Assembly (NCBI GenBank): GCA_003996215.1
Contig: QJPP01001410.1
Location: 124,001-188,000 of the forward strand
From: Jaltomata sinuosa
Lineage: Eukaryota > Streptophyta > Magnoliopsida > Solanales > Solanaceae
DNA: 64,000 nt
Direction of reading: 5' to 3'
Positions 22,788 to 33,182 of the stretch are shown here, piece after piece. The notes beneath the pieces were generated by a model. It did no database searches. It was not told the DNA's origin and saw only the letters and a list, made by a program, of their open reading frames with translations. Each line of letters starts with the position of its first letter. Position 1 is the stretch's first letter. Both the position numbers and the translations under genes were made by a program.

Positions 22788-25355
22788 TCAGATTCTGGAA
22801 TGATGTTGGAGACCGCCAGGGTCTCCAAAACAGGAGAACTCGATGGAGTGTGTGCACGCGACCCACTTCTGTTGCGTTCCAGCTTCTTCTTTTATTGGCT
22901 CCGCAGCTAGTCGCGATAACTTCTTCGCTCTTTCTTTGCAGATTCTCTTGCGGTGTTTTCGTTTTCTTGATCTTTCACCGCTTTCCTTTACCTGCTCGTC
23001 CTCTTGCAATCGTGACCTTACTTTCATAACAGCTCGGGTTTCAACACAACCCTTCTCCTCAAGATACACATCCGCAGGGACTTCCTCAATAGCATTGATG
23101 ACCGCGACCACCCTCATCTCACTTGGTTGCTTCATCAATTTGGACACATCGAACTTGACCACTTCATTGTTTAATCGGAAGGTCAGCTCGTTTCTCTCCA
23201 TGTCGACCAATGCTCTCGCTGTGGCTAACAATGGTCGTCCCAAGATTATGGGAACTTCAAAATCCACTTCGCAATCCAAGATCACAAAGTCGGCTGGGAA
23301 TATAAGCTTACCAATCTTGACCAGCACATCAGATAATATTCCCACCGGTCGCTTTACTGAACGGTCAGCCATCATCACTCTCATAGACGTTGGTTTAGGA
23401 GCTCCCAAACCCAATTGTTTATAGACCGCTAGCGGCATCAGGTTGATGCTAGCACCAAGATCACACAATGCTCTTCCAAAGTTGAGCTTCCCGATAGTGC
23501 AGGGGATAGTAAACGCACCTGGGTCTTCCTTCTTTTCCACTAATGATCTTGAAGAAATAGCGCTGCAGTGGTGAAGGTTATCTTCTGGTTCAAAGCTTAC
23601 TGACCTCTTCTTGGTGATCAAGTCTTTCATGAACTTGGCATATCCGGGCATTTGTTCAAGCGCTTCCACCAATGGGATGTTTATTGATACTTGCTTGAGC
23701 ATGGTCAGGAAGTTCAGGAACTTACCATCTTCCGCTTTCTTCTTGAGGCGTTGTGGGAAAGGAGGTGGTGGTCGAGGCATCATAGTTGGAAGCTTTTCAG
23801 CTTCCTTGCTTTTCTCCGCGGGCTTTAGAGTTTCCTCCTCTACCGCCTCTTCATCATCCACAACATCACCTTGCATCTGAATTACCGGATGTGATTCCGG
23901 TAATATTTTTCCGCTTCTTGTGGTGATCGCCATACAGCTTGCGTCATTCCTCGGATGAGTCGTGTCACTCGGCAAGGTACCTATTTTCCTTTGGTTCAGA
24001 GATGCCGAGATTTGCCCCACTTGCTGCTCCAATTGTTTAATCGAAGTGGAATGCGCCTCCACTATTTGACTCATGGCCGATAACTCAGTCCTTATCTCCT
24101 TCACCCCAGAGTCAGTCGATTCTACCTTCAGCAGCATCTTCGCCATCATGTTCTCTAGCTTGGAAGTCCCTGCCTCATTGCTAGCTTTGTCCCGATTACC
24201 AGGTGGTACATACAACCCACCTCTATCGGTGTTATTCCTCCAGCTACCTTGATCGCGATTGTAGCCAGCTTTCTCGTAGTAGTTATCCTTCTGATAGGTC
24301 CGACCTTGGTTTCCTTGGCCATTGGCCTGGAAACCCCCCAAGTAATTCGCCTCCTCAGTCTCCAACTCTTCTGCTCTACTTTGGGAACCCACAGCTTGTA
24401 CCTTCTCCATACTTCCTGAGAACAAGTGCTTGGTTAGTAGGTCCAACTGCGTTTTCAGATGCGCCATGTCTTGGTCGCGCTCCTCGTCTTTTCTGCGCTG
24501 CTCTGCTGACACACCAACTACGTAAGTACTAGCTGCCACCTTTGAGTCTCGTGTATGCCAGGCCCTATTGGTTTTGGTTAGCCTGTCCAAAATAGCTGTG
24601 GCATCGGCAAAAGTGCAACCCATAAACGCTCCACCTGCTGCGTTGTCCAACGTCGGCTTGGTAGCCGAATTCAGTGCCCTATAAAATGTTTGCATCAAAA
24701 ACTCGTCGTTCAGCTGATGGTTAGGGCATTGTGTCAGCTTCTTCTTGAACCGCAACCAGGTCTCATGCAATGCTTCGTGAGGTTGCTGCCTGAAGTTGCT
24801 AATCTCGTCCCTCAACTGTATCATCCGAGAGGGAGGAAAGAACCTTTCTAGGAAAGCTCCTCTCAACTCTCCCCAAGTTGCGATAGAGTCGGGGGTCAGC
24901 TCTGTCAACCACAACGCTGCCTCATCAGACAGAGACAACGGAAACAACCTGAGCCTGATTCCTGTCTGACTCACGCCTGGCAGTTCGAACGACTTGCATA
25001 TGCCCATGAAATTCATTAGGTGTTGGTTCGGATCATCACCAGCGGCACCACGGAACACTCCTCTCAAGTTCAACAGCTGGATCATCGTGCTAGTGATGTT
25101 GAACTTGGCTCCGGACGCTAGCGGTGGAAGAGCAATGGCGCCCGTAGCGCCAGCTCCATCTAAGTCGAGATCCTCATCATTCCATGCAACGTCATCCTGC
25201 AGCCCACCAGCATTCAAATTTTGTTGGGCCTGCAGTTCTGCAGTGATCCTTGCTGCCTCTAGTTGTGCGGCCATATTCCGCCTTAACGTTCTAGCAAGCT
25301 CGGGGTCGTAAGGTAGTGTTGATTCACCCGAGCGCCGGGTACTTGGCATGCACAA
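22788..25355 (-). CDS. Gag-protease polyprotein, Athila-like element
   Basis: 855 uninterrupted codons, the longest frame in the window. The ATG at 25355 lies about 100 bp after the PBS; a second ATG two codons on (MPSTRRSGE) may be the real start. Residues of about 95-260 form a Retrotrans_gag capsid domain (RLFPLSLSDEAALWL, WGELRGAFLERFFPP, NFRQQPHEALHETWLRFK). The middle is low-complexity with a coiled-coil-like stretch. Residues of about 610-745 form an aspartic protease with the active-site motif CDLGASINLMP and the flap-side ILGRPLLATARA. DLGASIN (Leu in place of Thr or Ser) is usual for Athila-type proteases. No CCHC zinc knuckle is seen. A basic tail ends before any reverse transcriptase. 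Expected role: particle assembly and self-processing, possibly supplied to other elements. Confidence 0.88.
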   Translation of the reverse strand: MCMPSTRRSGESTLPYDPELARTLRRNMAAQLEAARITAELQAQQNLNAGGLQDDVAWNDEDLDLDGAGATGAIALPPLASGAKFNITSTMIQLLNLRGVFRGAAGDDPNQHLMNFMGICKSFELPGVSQTGIRLRLFPLSLSDEAALWLTELTPDSIATWGELRGAFLERFFPPSRMIQLRDEISNFRQQPHEALHETWLRFKKKLTQCPNHQLNDEFLMQTFYRALNSATKPTLDNAAGGAFMGCTFADATAILDRLTKTNRAWHTRDSKVAASTYVVGVSAEQRRKDEERDQDMAHLKTQLDLLTKHLFSGSMEKVQAVGSQSRAEELETEEANYLGGFQANGQGNQGRTYQKDNYYEKAGYNRDQGSWRNNTDRGGLYVPPGNRDKASNEAGTSKLENMMAKMLLKVESTDSGVKEIRTELSAMSQIVEAHSTSIKQLEQQVGQISASLNQRKIGTLPSDTTHPRNDASCMAITTRSGKILPESHPVIQMQGDVVDDEEAVEEETLKPAEKSKEAEKLPTMMPRPPPPFPQRLKKKAEDGKFLNFLTMLKQVSINIPLVEALEQMPGYAKFMKDLITKKRSVSFEPEDNLHHCSAISSRSLVEKKEDPGAFTIPCTIGKLNFGRALCDLGASINLMPLAVYKQLGLGAPKPTSMRVMMADRSVKRPVGILSDVLVKIGKLIFPADFVILDCEVDFEVPIILGRPLLATARALVDMERNELTFRLNNEVVKFDVSKLMKQPSEMRVVAVINAIEEVPADVYLEEKGCVETRAVMKVRSRLQEDEQVKESGERSRKRKHRKRICKERAKKLSRLAAEPIKEEAGTQQKWVACTHSIEFSCFGDPGGLQHHSRI

Positions 25356-25456
25356 CTCTGTACCCTGTCACAAAAAAAAACAACAAATAAACGTAAAAGC
25401 AGGAAAGTATGACTAAGAGTCAAATAAACACACCGAACTTAACAAACAACCGTAGT

Positions 25457-25473
25457 CCCCGGCAACGGCGCCA
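25457..25473 (-). other. Primer-binding site, tRNA-Asp, Athila-like element
   Basis: Minus sense TGGCGCCGTTGCCGGGG, 5 bp from the 5' LTR. It is complementary to the 3' end of plant tRNA-Asp, the usual Athila primer, and differs from the initiator-Met PBS of every other element here. Confidence 0.85.
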
Positions 25474-25478
25474 TTATT

Positions 25479-26777
25479 TGATAACGCTCAAAGTACCACT
25501 CTAATTAAGAAGCGTAAGCGATCGTTTGTAAAATACAGAACCCAACAAAGGTTGGGGTCGATCCCACAGAGAATATGGTGAAGGTTAAGTCTTTAGTAAA
25601 GTATGTGACTAATGGTCAATAGTTTCCAGTAAATAGGGGGGGTTTGTGTGAACAATGTGTAAACAAAACAAATAATAAACGTATGAGTTTTGATCAAGAT
25701 GAGAGAATGAACTAGGGAAGTGTTTACCATGGCATTGGTAACGATGTCGATCCTAAGCTTAACCAGGTTCTTTCTATATGCGTGTCACGATGTGATTGAA
25801 TTAATTGTATCGTCTAAACGTTTCTCAACCAAATAGACAAATTTACTTTTCAATTCTCTCGAACTTGAAAAGGTGTGCTTTTAGATTTCAATCCTAAACA
25901 TCAAGTAGATTAATCTAGTTACAACATTAATCATAAGACGAGAGTTGGTAGTCTCGAATCCTCGTTGTTAATCAAGTTTCCAGGTTTTAATCTCTTTACT
26001 CAAGCAAATTAAACCTAGGCATGTTCTAATGTTTGCAACCACTAGAAAACGTTAAATAATGTATGATTAACAACGTGACTACATATATATTGAACCCGTC
26101 GCTGCCCGGAATCTATATCGCTACTTTAGCCATGGCTCCCACAACCCTAGTTGTGGGAGGTTTAGTTAGTCATGCTTATAGAAGAATAAAAGAAAGTCAT
26201 ATTCATAATAAAGAAAAGAGATCCTTACAACGTATTGAAAACAATCTTTAATTAATCCAAGAACAAGAACAACAAGATCCCAAGAACGATTCAAGAACAC
26301 GAATTTAAGAAGTATAAAACGTGTTTCTTGATCTCCAAGTCGACTAAAATCTCCCCTAAAACTATTGGGAGAACTATTGTAAAAAGCTTAATAAGTTGCA
26401 TAAATAAAATAAACCTAACATAGGGTATTTATAGGAGTCTAGGAAACAAATCCCAAAAACGCTCGAATTCCGCATAACCGACTGCCCAGGTGCGACGGCC
26501 AGGCTGACGGACCGTCACTGGCTTGACGGACCGTCGCCTGGGCCATCACCACTAGACAGTGGCACTGCCCAACTTGACGGTCACTGTGACGGACCGTCAC
26601 TCAGGCCGTCACTCTTATCCAGAATGCTCTTTTTCGCGTATTTCCTTCCGTTTCCATGTTTGTCTCCATTTCCTGAAAATACAACATAAAAACATCAAAA
26701 ACAATAACGGTTGCTTGAAACGTACGATTGTTCTTAGTTTAAAGGAGTCGAAAGTGCCGTAAATTGGCGGCACATCA
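25479..26777 (-). repeat. 5' LTR (minus sense) of the Athila-like element
   Basis: 1299 bp. It differs from the other LTR mainly in the length of a G run and in lacking one 19-bp palindrome-containing segment (see findings), plus scattered substitutions. Confidence 0.9.
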
Positions 26778-29405
26778 CCTATGGTTTCAAGCAAGCAAGA
26801 TCATAGAAGCTCCAGCAAGAAAGTCTCTCAAGAGTTTTTTTTCCAAATTTCTTCTCCAAGTCTCCACCTCCAACCTTGTGGATTCTTCTCCAAGCTTCAT
26901 CCCCAAAGTTCTAGCTAGAAGTTCTTCAAGTTCAGGTATGTGGGCATTCAATTAGGGATTCCTTTCACCCTTATGCCCAAAATTCTCAAGTTTTACTTTG
27001 ATTTATGAATTTATGAAATTAGGGTTCTGATCCAAATTGGGGAAAAGTTATGGGTTTTGTTTTAAAGTATCAATTCATGATTTCCTATTGATTACCTATG
27101 TTTTAATTGAGATTCCTTAAGTGTTTTTAAAAGCTCATGCATAAAGAAGGATTTCTAGTATGATTTCATTGGATTGCATGTTTTCAAGTGAAATTTGGCA
27201 TGTTTAGATAACATGACCTCAAGTATTATGAAATTGCATGCCTAATTTTTCAAGTTATAAATTTAGAAAGAAAAGTATGTTTTGAATTATGGTATTGCTA
27301 AGCTTTAAGACTTATGATTTGAGATTTACATGACATCAGATATGTCCTTATTCTTTTTTAACAGTTTTGGACATCACATATGTCCCTATGTTTTATAAAA
27401 GGTTTGGAATCTAGATATGTCTACCTAAGTTATGTGAATTGCATGGTATCAGATATACCCTTATGCTTTTCAAACAAATTTGACTTCAGATATGTCACAA
27501 GTATAAGTTGAGCTATGAGTATGTTTGGGAGTAGTATTGAGCACCGAGTTGGATTGGGTGAGCGTACTCCTTGTACATCCCAGAACTATGTTCCACCGTA
27601 GGTTCTTTAAGTCCCCTTTGTGGGCATCAGACATCGTGATCACACTAGTTATGCCTTTATACCCTGGTAAAGTATATTGTGTCCTTTTGATGGGGTGGAT
27701 ATATCGGATTCCATATAGCTCACATGGTCTATGTAGGTTAGAGAACCTCCCACAAAAACAGTTTCAAGTTTTTAAGTGCATTAACTCTTTGCTTTCAGAT
27801 TTCAGACTTTCTACTATTATTATGATTCTAAAGGTGTTTTCAATTTACGATATTGCATTGAGTCATTTCATTACAGATTTTACTATCAATATACGATTTC
27901 AGTTTTAGTTATGCTTTAAGCATGTTTAACCACGACATATACATGATATCAGTTTTAAGCATGCTTTCAAATATACTTTATCATGTCATATACATATCTC
28001 ACATACTCAGTACATTCCATAGTACTGACCACATACCTCGTTGTGATGCATCCTATTATGATGTAGATCTTGTAGCCCGCTGCTAGATTCGTGGCTAGTA
28101 GATCAACAGGACATCCATCCAGTTTGGTGAGTCCTCTTCATTCGAGGGGGTGGAGTTTAGCTTCATTCTAGACTACTAGTTCTTTCATTTAGTTTTTAGT
28201 ATTTAGAGTTAGCTGGGGGTTCGTCTCAGCAACTTGTCAGTAGTAAGGGCTTTCAAACATAGAGTCAGATATTCAGCTTAATTCAGATTGTTATTTTAGA
28301 CTTATATTTTCATAATAGATTCAGTTGCTCATTATTTCTGTTAAGCTTCCGTTCTTATGTTTTTTTTAAGTCATGCTAATGCCAGAGGGTTATCTTGAGA
28401 TCACTTATAATCTTGGGTCCCGTGTTTTTCCAGGGGGTAGGCTCAAAGCGTGATAAGTACTTAGCACTGAGCGGACGAAGGGATGAAGGCTCACATATCA
28501 GTTTAAGCTGAGACCTTTAGTAGCAGTCCCTAAGTCCCAGAACTACGGTGCCACAATAGGTTCTAAAGGGTCACCCGTCAAATCAGGCTTGACACCTTAG
28601 TCCTTTTGGACATTAGTTTAGTGGATTCACGCCAGCCAGTGTTCATACCCTTGGTAAGGTATGAAAACCCCCCAGCCAGGGTTATAGGTTGGCCCCATAG
28701 TTAACTCAGCTTAGGGTATATTGGTTAATAGTAGCTCCCACATTTCAGATTTAGTTATTGCATGAACTTGTAGTTAGTTATTCAGTTCAAAATTTCACAG
28801 TTGCATGTTTAGCTACTTGGTCATTGCATCAGATTATATCTTTCAATTTCATGCTCTATATATCTTCATATTCAGTTTATCACATCATATCCAGTATGTA
28901 TAGATTAGTGTATATCCCGCATGCTCAGTATATTCCAAGTACTGATGCATACTTTGTGTTCCATTCTATCATGATGTAGGTTCAGGCGCTCAGTATCCAG
29001 ACCACGCCTAATTTAATTTCTCAGACTTCTCAGCAGCTCAGTTGGTGAGTCCTCATATTTTGAGGACAAGACTTACTTTATTTATTTCACTCTTTTATTT
29101 CAATTTTCAGACTAGTAGAGTTAGTTGGGGTCTTGTCCCAATAACTCATCTCAGTAGAGGCTTTCAGACATAGATCGGTTTTCAACTTATGCAGTCAGTT
29201 TAGATTCCAAATTTATTTTAATTTATTATATTCAGAATCAGTGGTTTCATATACCAGGCTTATGTTGTTCACCATTTTTACTTCTGCACAAATATTATCT
29301 TAATCAGAATACTTAGTATATGCTAGACCATGGGTTAGCTTGGGGTCACTTGTGAATCTAAGCACCGTATTACATCTAGGGGTAGCCTCGGGGAGTAACA
29401 CTTCT

Positions 29406-29644
29406 AGAGACCATATTTTGCTTCTTTCATTTCCATGAGATCAATGAACTTGCATGCTTCACCAAGAATCCCGAGACTAACCTCCTAGAATTGGGACATG
29501 ATGCCTAATCTGCATAAAAAACACAGCTAGTGTGTTTGATTTGTTGTTGTTTAATGGAATCCTCGTTCCTGACTCTCTCTTCACATATTTTATTACTATG
29601 ATTGTTGCATCCCAGTGAGATTGTTTTGGCTGCCATAGGAAATT
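29406..29644 (-). pseudogene. Copia RT/RNase H junction fragment
   Basis: Minus-strand translation shows FLWQPKQSHWDATIIVIKYV and the following GTRIPL block, the segment between the reverse transcriptase thumb and RNase H of Ty1/copia elements. Downstream it reaches the CTTCT duplication of solo LTR A, beyond which RNase H resumes at 13042. Upstream it is cut at 29644/29645 by a family C LTR end. Confidence 0.75.
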
Positions 29645-31944
29645 TGTCATGATCCGAATCACAATAGGATCGTGTGATCACCTACTCTAGTCTATTCAGG
29701 TAGATAAACCCTAAACCACCCAACCATGAGCATGCAAGAGTCCCTTAAAATAGTTCCAAGAATACTAATAATAAAAGTGACTGAATTAATCTCAATAAAT
29801 CACTTGTCAAGTTATAATTCCCTAACCATTATCTATACAATATACTACTATTTCCCAAAGATCTAGTATAAGCCTATACAAGAGCTGCTAATGAAAACAT
29901 GTCGACAAATGTAAAAGACACAACTCTCATTTGAAGAGTAGAGAATGAAAGTTGTTGATGGAGACTCTTCAATCCAAGCACGAACTTCAACTGACCTATT
30001 ACACATCTACACTAAGAAAGGTATAGCAAGAGTGGCATTAGTAAAATCACACATACTGGTAGGTATCATTGATAGACTGATATTAGTTCACATAAATAAT
30101 GTACAAAAATTAATATTATGATAGATAACTTTCACTTCAAAATATAACAAGATAAGCCATACAATTATTCCTACCCAAGTGCCTCTGACTTATCACCAAC
30201 ATCCCAATATTCAATCCAAACAAGGGGTATTTTCTATTTCACGCAATCTTTCTCTTTGTCTACACCTAATGTTGCTTACATATCTAGACTTAGTGGTAAG
30301 GCATTACTCACTTCCCAAGTTCTCTCAGCCATCACCATACTTAACTGCAACTCATCTCTCACTCGGACTTAACTCAAAAGGTTGTTGTAGACACACCATT
30401 CATTTTCATACGGAATCACATAGCAGAATTATCAATAACCATCTATTTAGCCCCAATAGACATAACAAATGTCATTATGTACTAACCCACCTAGTTTATT
30501 CAATTCAGGTTAACAATGGTGTTATTATGTAACAACATGTTCAATCATTATTAAAAGGCACCTCATTATGGGTAAGTTATTCGTGCGAAGAACGGGTTAG
30601 AAAAACTTCCGGGTTGGAGAGTTGGAAATTTTGGACTAGGCTAGTCTCGGATGAATTCTGAGCGAGGTAAGGTCTAGGGAAATCTGGGAAAGGATTGAGT
30701 AAAATGTCTAAGGTTGAGATAATTTTTCCATTAGCTAAGGCGTTAAAAAGTCCGTAGGACTTTTCGAAAGTGAATTCAAGTGAGTATAACTCCCGATATT
30801 GAAGTTGACGTAAAAGGATTGGTTCGAAATGTCAGGATTTTAAAGTGTGTTGTAAAATGAGCAATTTTAGGGGATTTCTTGAGGTTCTGTCCCGTGTCAA
30901 CTGCTATAGCGGTTGACACTACGCTACCGCGATGACCGCTATAGCATAGAAATTGCCGCTATAGCGGAAGTCAAAGGCAGTCAACCCGCTATAACACGCG
31001 GCTTCCACTACAACGGTGCCACTATAGAGGTATTTAGGCTTCTATAGCATAAGGATGCAAACAGAAAACCCAGAAATGGGTTTTATAATTTCATTCTCTC
31101 TCATTCAGCCTAAAAAATATATGGGGGTTACTCCAAAAACCCTCCTAGGCTGCTCCAAGGCTTGGGAACCATAGAGAGGGGAGATTCCAGCTAAAAGGAC
31201 ATGAAACCATGGATTACGGGCTTGTCATCCATCAAGAAACGCCTTCACAAAGCCAGAATATATGTGGTGCAACTGCTTAGCATCCAGGTAGGCTAGGTTT
31301 CTTTTCATTGAGTAGACTTAGACGTGTTTCCATTTCATATTGTTGTTATAGATGGAAAGGAGAATTCATGCCTAGGCCTTCGGACACGGAGTCTGGAGGA
31401 ATATTGTATTGTCTATCTAGATGATTGAGATGGGAATGAGGGTGTTAAAGTAATGGGTTTTATTCCAGGCTATTTATAATTGTTAATTGATGTGTGATAT
31501 TGGAATCCAGGAAACTAGACAATTAGGGTAGGTCCGGGAAACTGGAATTATAGTGTCTCAAATAATGTGTTTCCAATTCAGGTCTCATGGTTAATATTAG
31601 GATTCTACATCCTAGGGAGACTAAATTCTCGAGTGGGTTTGAGGAACCGATAATGTTTATGTGTGAATGGATTGCTTGGTTTTAGAGAGTTTCCGGGAGA
31701 GATTCAAATAAGGTAAATGGGATGAACAGGGGGTCCAAAAATGAATGTAAACACCTCTATGTGTCTAAATTATAACCCGGGGATTAGTCTTCGGATGGGT
31801 TTAATTATACTTGCATTGATTGTATTTGTTGATGGTCCCAATTAGTGGATCGGGTTAATTGTTGAACTTGGTTTTATTGCTTGTTGGTTTACAAGTTTAA
31901 TTTTGTTCATTATTTGTTGACAGTTGGATTTGTGTGACATTCAC

Positions 31945-32217
31945 TTGGCTCGGGTACCACGCCTGGTATAGGTTATATATTGGTTGGCTCAGGTACCACG
32001 CCTGGTATGGGATATTTATTAGTTGGCTCGATTACCATGCCTGGTACAGGTTCTATAATGGTTGGCTCGGGTACCACGCCTGGTATAGGTTATATAATAG
32101 TTGGCTCGGGTACCACGCCTGGTACGGGATACTTATTGGTTGGCTCGGGTACCATGCCTGGTACAGTATTCATAATGGTTGGCTCGGGTACCACGCCCGG
32201 TACGGGTTTGATTTACT
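31945..32217 (+). repeat. 39-bp minisatellite with hairpin units, 7 copies
   Basis: The unit begins TTGGCTCGGGTACCACGCCT and contains GTACCA-CGCC-TGGTAC, a six-base stem with a four-base loop, in most copies. The unit length is a multiple of three, so two overlapping open frames (31934-32242 and 31980-32225) encode 13-residue repeats; these are most likely by-products. Confidence 0.9.
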
Positions 32218-32703
32218 TACATTGATGGTATTCCATCGATGATTCCATGAGTGTACCGGGTTGTATTCTTGAATTGTGATTATTGCATATGGTCTATGAG
32301 AGGCTGGGTAATTATATTTAAATATAGGGTTGGTCTTAGTGTAGACCAGGATTATGTGTTGAACACGTAGGTGGTGTCCTAGGGATCCGTGGTTGGTCCG
32401 GGGAATGTGGAAGGGCATAAGTGTCATAATTATCATCTATTGTAAATTTATGGTTGAACATGTCCCATACTATTGATAAGTTAGGAGGAAGACTGAGATT
32501 CCAGAGCGGTATTGCTGGCTATTATTATCGTGTTGGGAGATTGTCCTAGGGACCCTTGAGAGGTCCGGACACTTGTACATAGCACCATAAATGTAGTTGG
32601 ACTGGTTGGGCGGTTAGTTGATTTTTTTTTGGGTATTTAGTCATAAAGGTTGACTTGAGTCACGGAGGGGTAGTCCGGGTATGAACTTAAGGGTTGATCT
32701 AAT

Positions 32704-32858
32704 GTTAAGGTGACTTGGAAAGTCTAAGGGTAAGGTAACTTGGGAAGTCTACATGTTAAGGTGACTTGGAAAGTCTAAGGATTAGTGTGACTTGGGAAGT
32801 CTTCAGGTTAAAGTTACTTAGGAAGTCTTAGGGTTAGTGTGACTTGGGAAGTCCTAGG
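32704..32858 (+). repeat. 26-27 bp tandem repeat, about 6 copies
   Basis: Repeats of GTGACTTGGGAAGTCTAAGG with small substitutions at about 26-27 bp spacing. Non-coding. Confidence 0.85.
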
Positions 32859-33182
32859 AGTCAGGGTGCAGAGTCTCATGGTGGTGGAGTTGGCAGCGGA
32901 AGGAGTAGGCAGGTTTGCGTTGATGTTGGGTTTGGTAAGGTGGATGTTGAAGGGTCGAGTATTGTAATTAATTGTGCATTTTCCTAGATTTTTTTAATAT
33001 GATGGTATGGAATGGATTCGGATCGACCGATGATGTCTACCAGTACGTGTGTTTATACTGATTCTACTCTTACTATACCCTTAGGGTATAGTTTGGTTGC
33101 AGGTTCAGTGATATTTCATAGGTACAGGATGACGGTGATTCTTCAGTAGCTTTTACTCTTGCTTCCATGGTGGGACCTGTAT

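Larger units (their letters stand above)
19940..26777 (-). mobile_element. Athila-like gag-protease element (TR-GAG type)
   Basis: Two LTRs of about 1.3 kb (19940-21264 and 25479-26777) are nearly identical by eye. Minus sense they start TGATGTGCCGCC and end CGTTATCA. A perfect 5-bp duplication CCTAT (19935-19939 and 26778-26782) marks insertion into the 3' LTR of element B. The PBS is complementary to tRNA-Asp, as in Athila elements. The internal 4.2 kb holds one intact 855-codon gag-protease frame and no RT, RNase H or integrase. It is the innermost insertion of this stack and looks the youngest. Movement would need polymerase and integrase from a relative. Confidence 0.9.
14222..28455 (+). 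mobile_element. Element B: gag-only Tekay/Del-like LTR retrotransposon
   Basis: The 5' LTR (14222-16530), a perfect PBS TGGTATCAGAGC (16535-16546), gag remnants and a 3' LTR (19241-28455, itself interrupted) are all plus strand. A perfect 5-bp target duplication AGTAC (14217-14221 and 28456-28460) places the insertion inside solo LTR A. Gag start and N-terminus match the chromovirus at 44-53 kb, so it belongs to the same lineage. There is no protease, RT, RNase H or integrase. Both LTRs end GTGATA instead of the usual ACA. Confidence 0.88.
19241..28455 (+). repeat. 3' LTR of element B, split by the Athila-like element
   Basis: The LTR runs 19241-19939, is interrupted by 19940-26777, and resumes at 26783 after the duplicated CCTAT. 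It ends GTGATA at 28455. The resumed part (AGCAAGCAAGATCATAGAAG onward) matches the 5' LTR from about 14962 onward. Confidence 0.88.
13043..29400 (+). mobile_element. Solo LTR, Tekay/Del-like family A, split by nested element
   Basis: The outer termini are TGTAACACCCC (13043) and GGTAGCCTCGGGGAGTAACA (ends 29400). A perfect 5-bp duplication CTTCT flanks it (13038-13042 and 29401-29405). The LTR itself is 13043-14221 plus 28461-29400, about 2.1 kb, and matches the solo LTR at 1932-3963 in order and content, including the GGGAGTAG...GACGAA...GATGAAGG block at the interruption. Element B is inserted within it. The palindrome cluster lies at about 13110-13470. Confidence 0.9.

Noticed and set aside
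22843..25311. Several plus-strand frames of 89-193 codons
   Set aside because: They are antisense to the intact gag-protease frame, which has clear domains; the plus-strand frames have none.
30179..30532. 117-codon plus-strand frame
   Set aside because: It falls in the family C LTR and has no recognisable domain, so I treat it as chance.
31945..32217. CRISPR-like repeat array
   Set aside because: Units are contiguous with no unique spacers, in a plant LTR; this is a minisatellite.
31934..32242. Open frames with 13-residue WLGYHAWY-type repeats
   Set aside because: They are produced by the 39-bp minisatellite, whose unit is a multiple of three; two frames are open at once, which points to repeat structure and not a protein.
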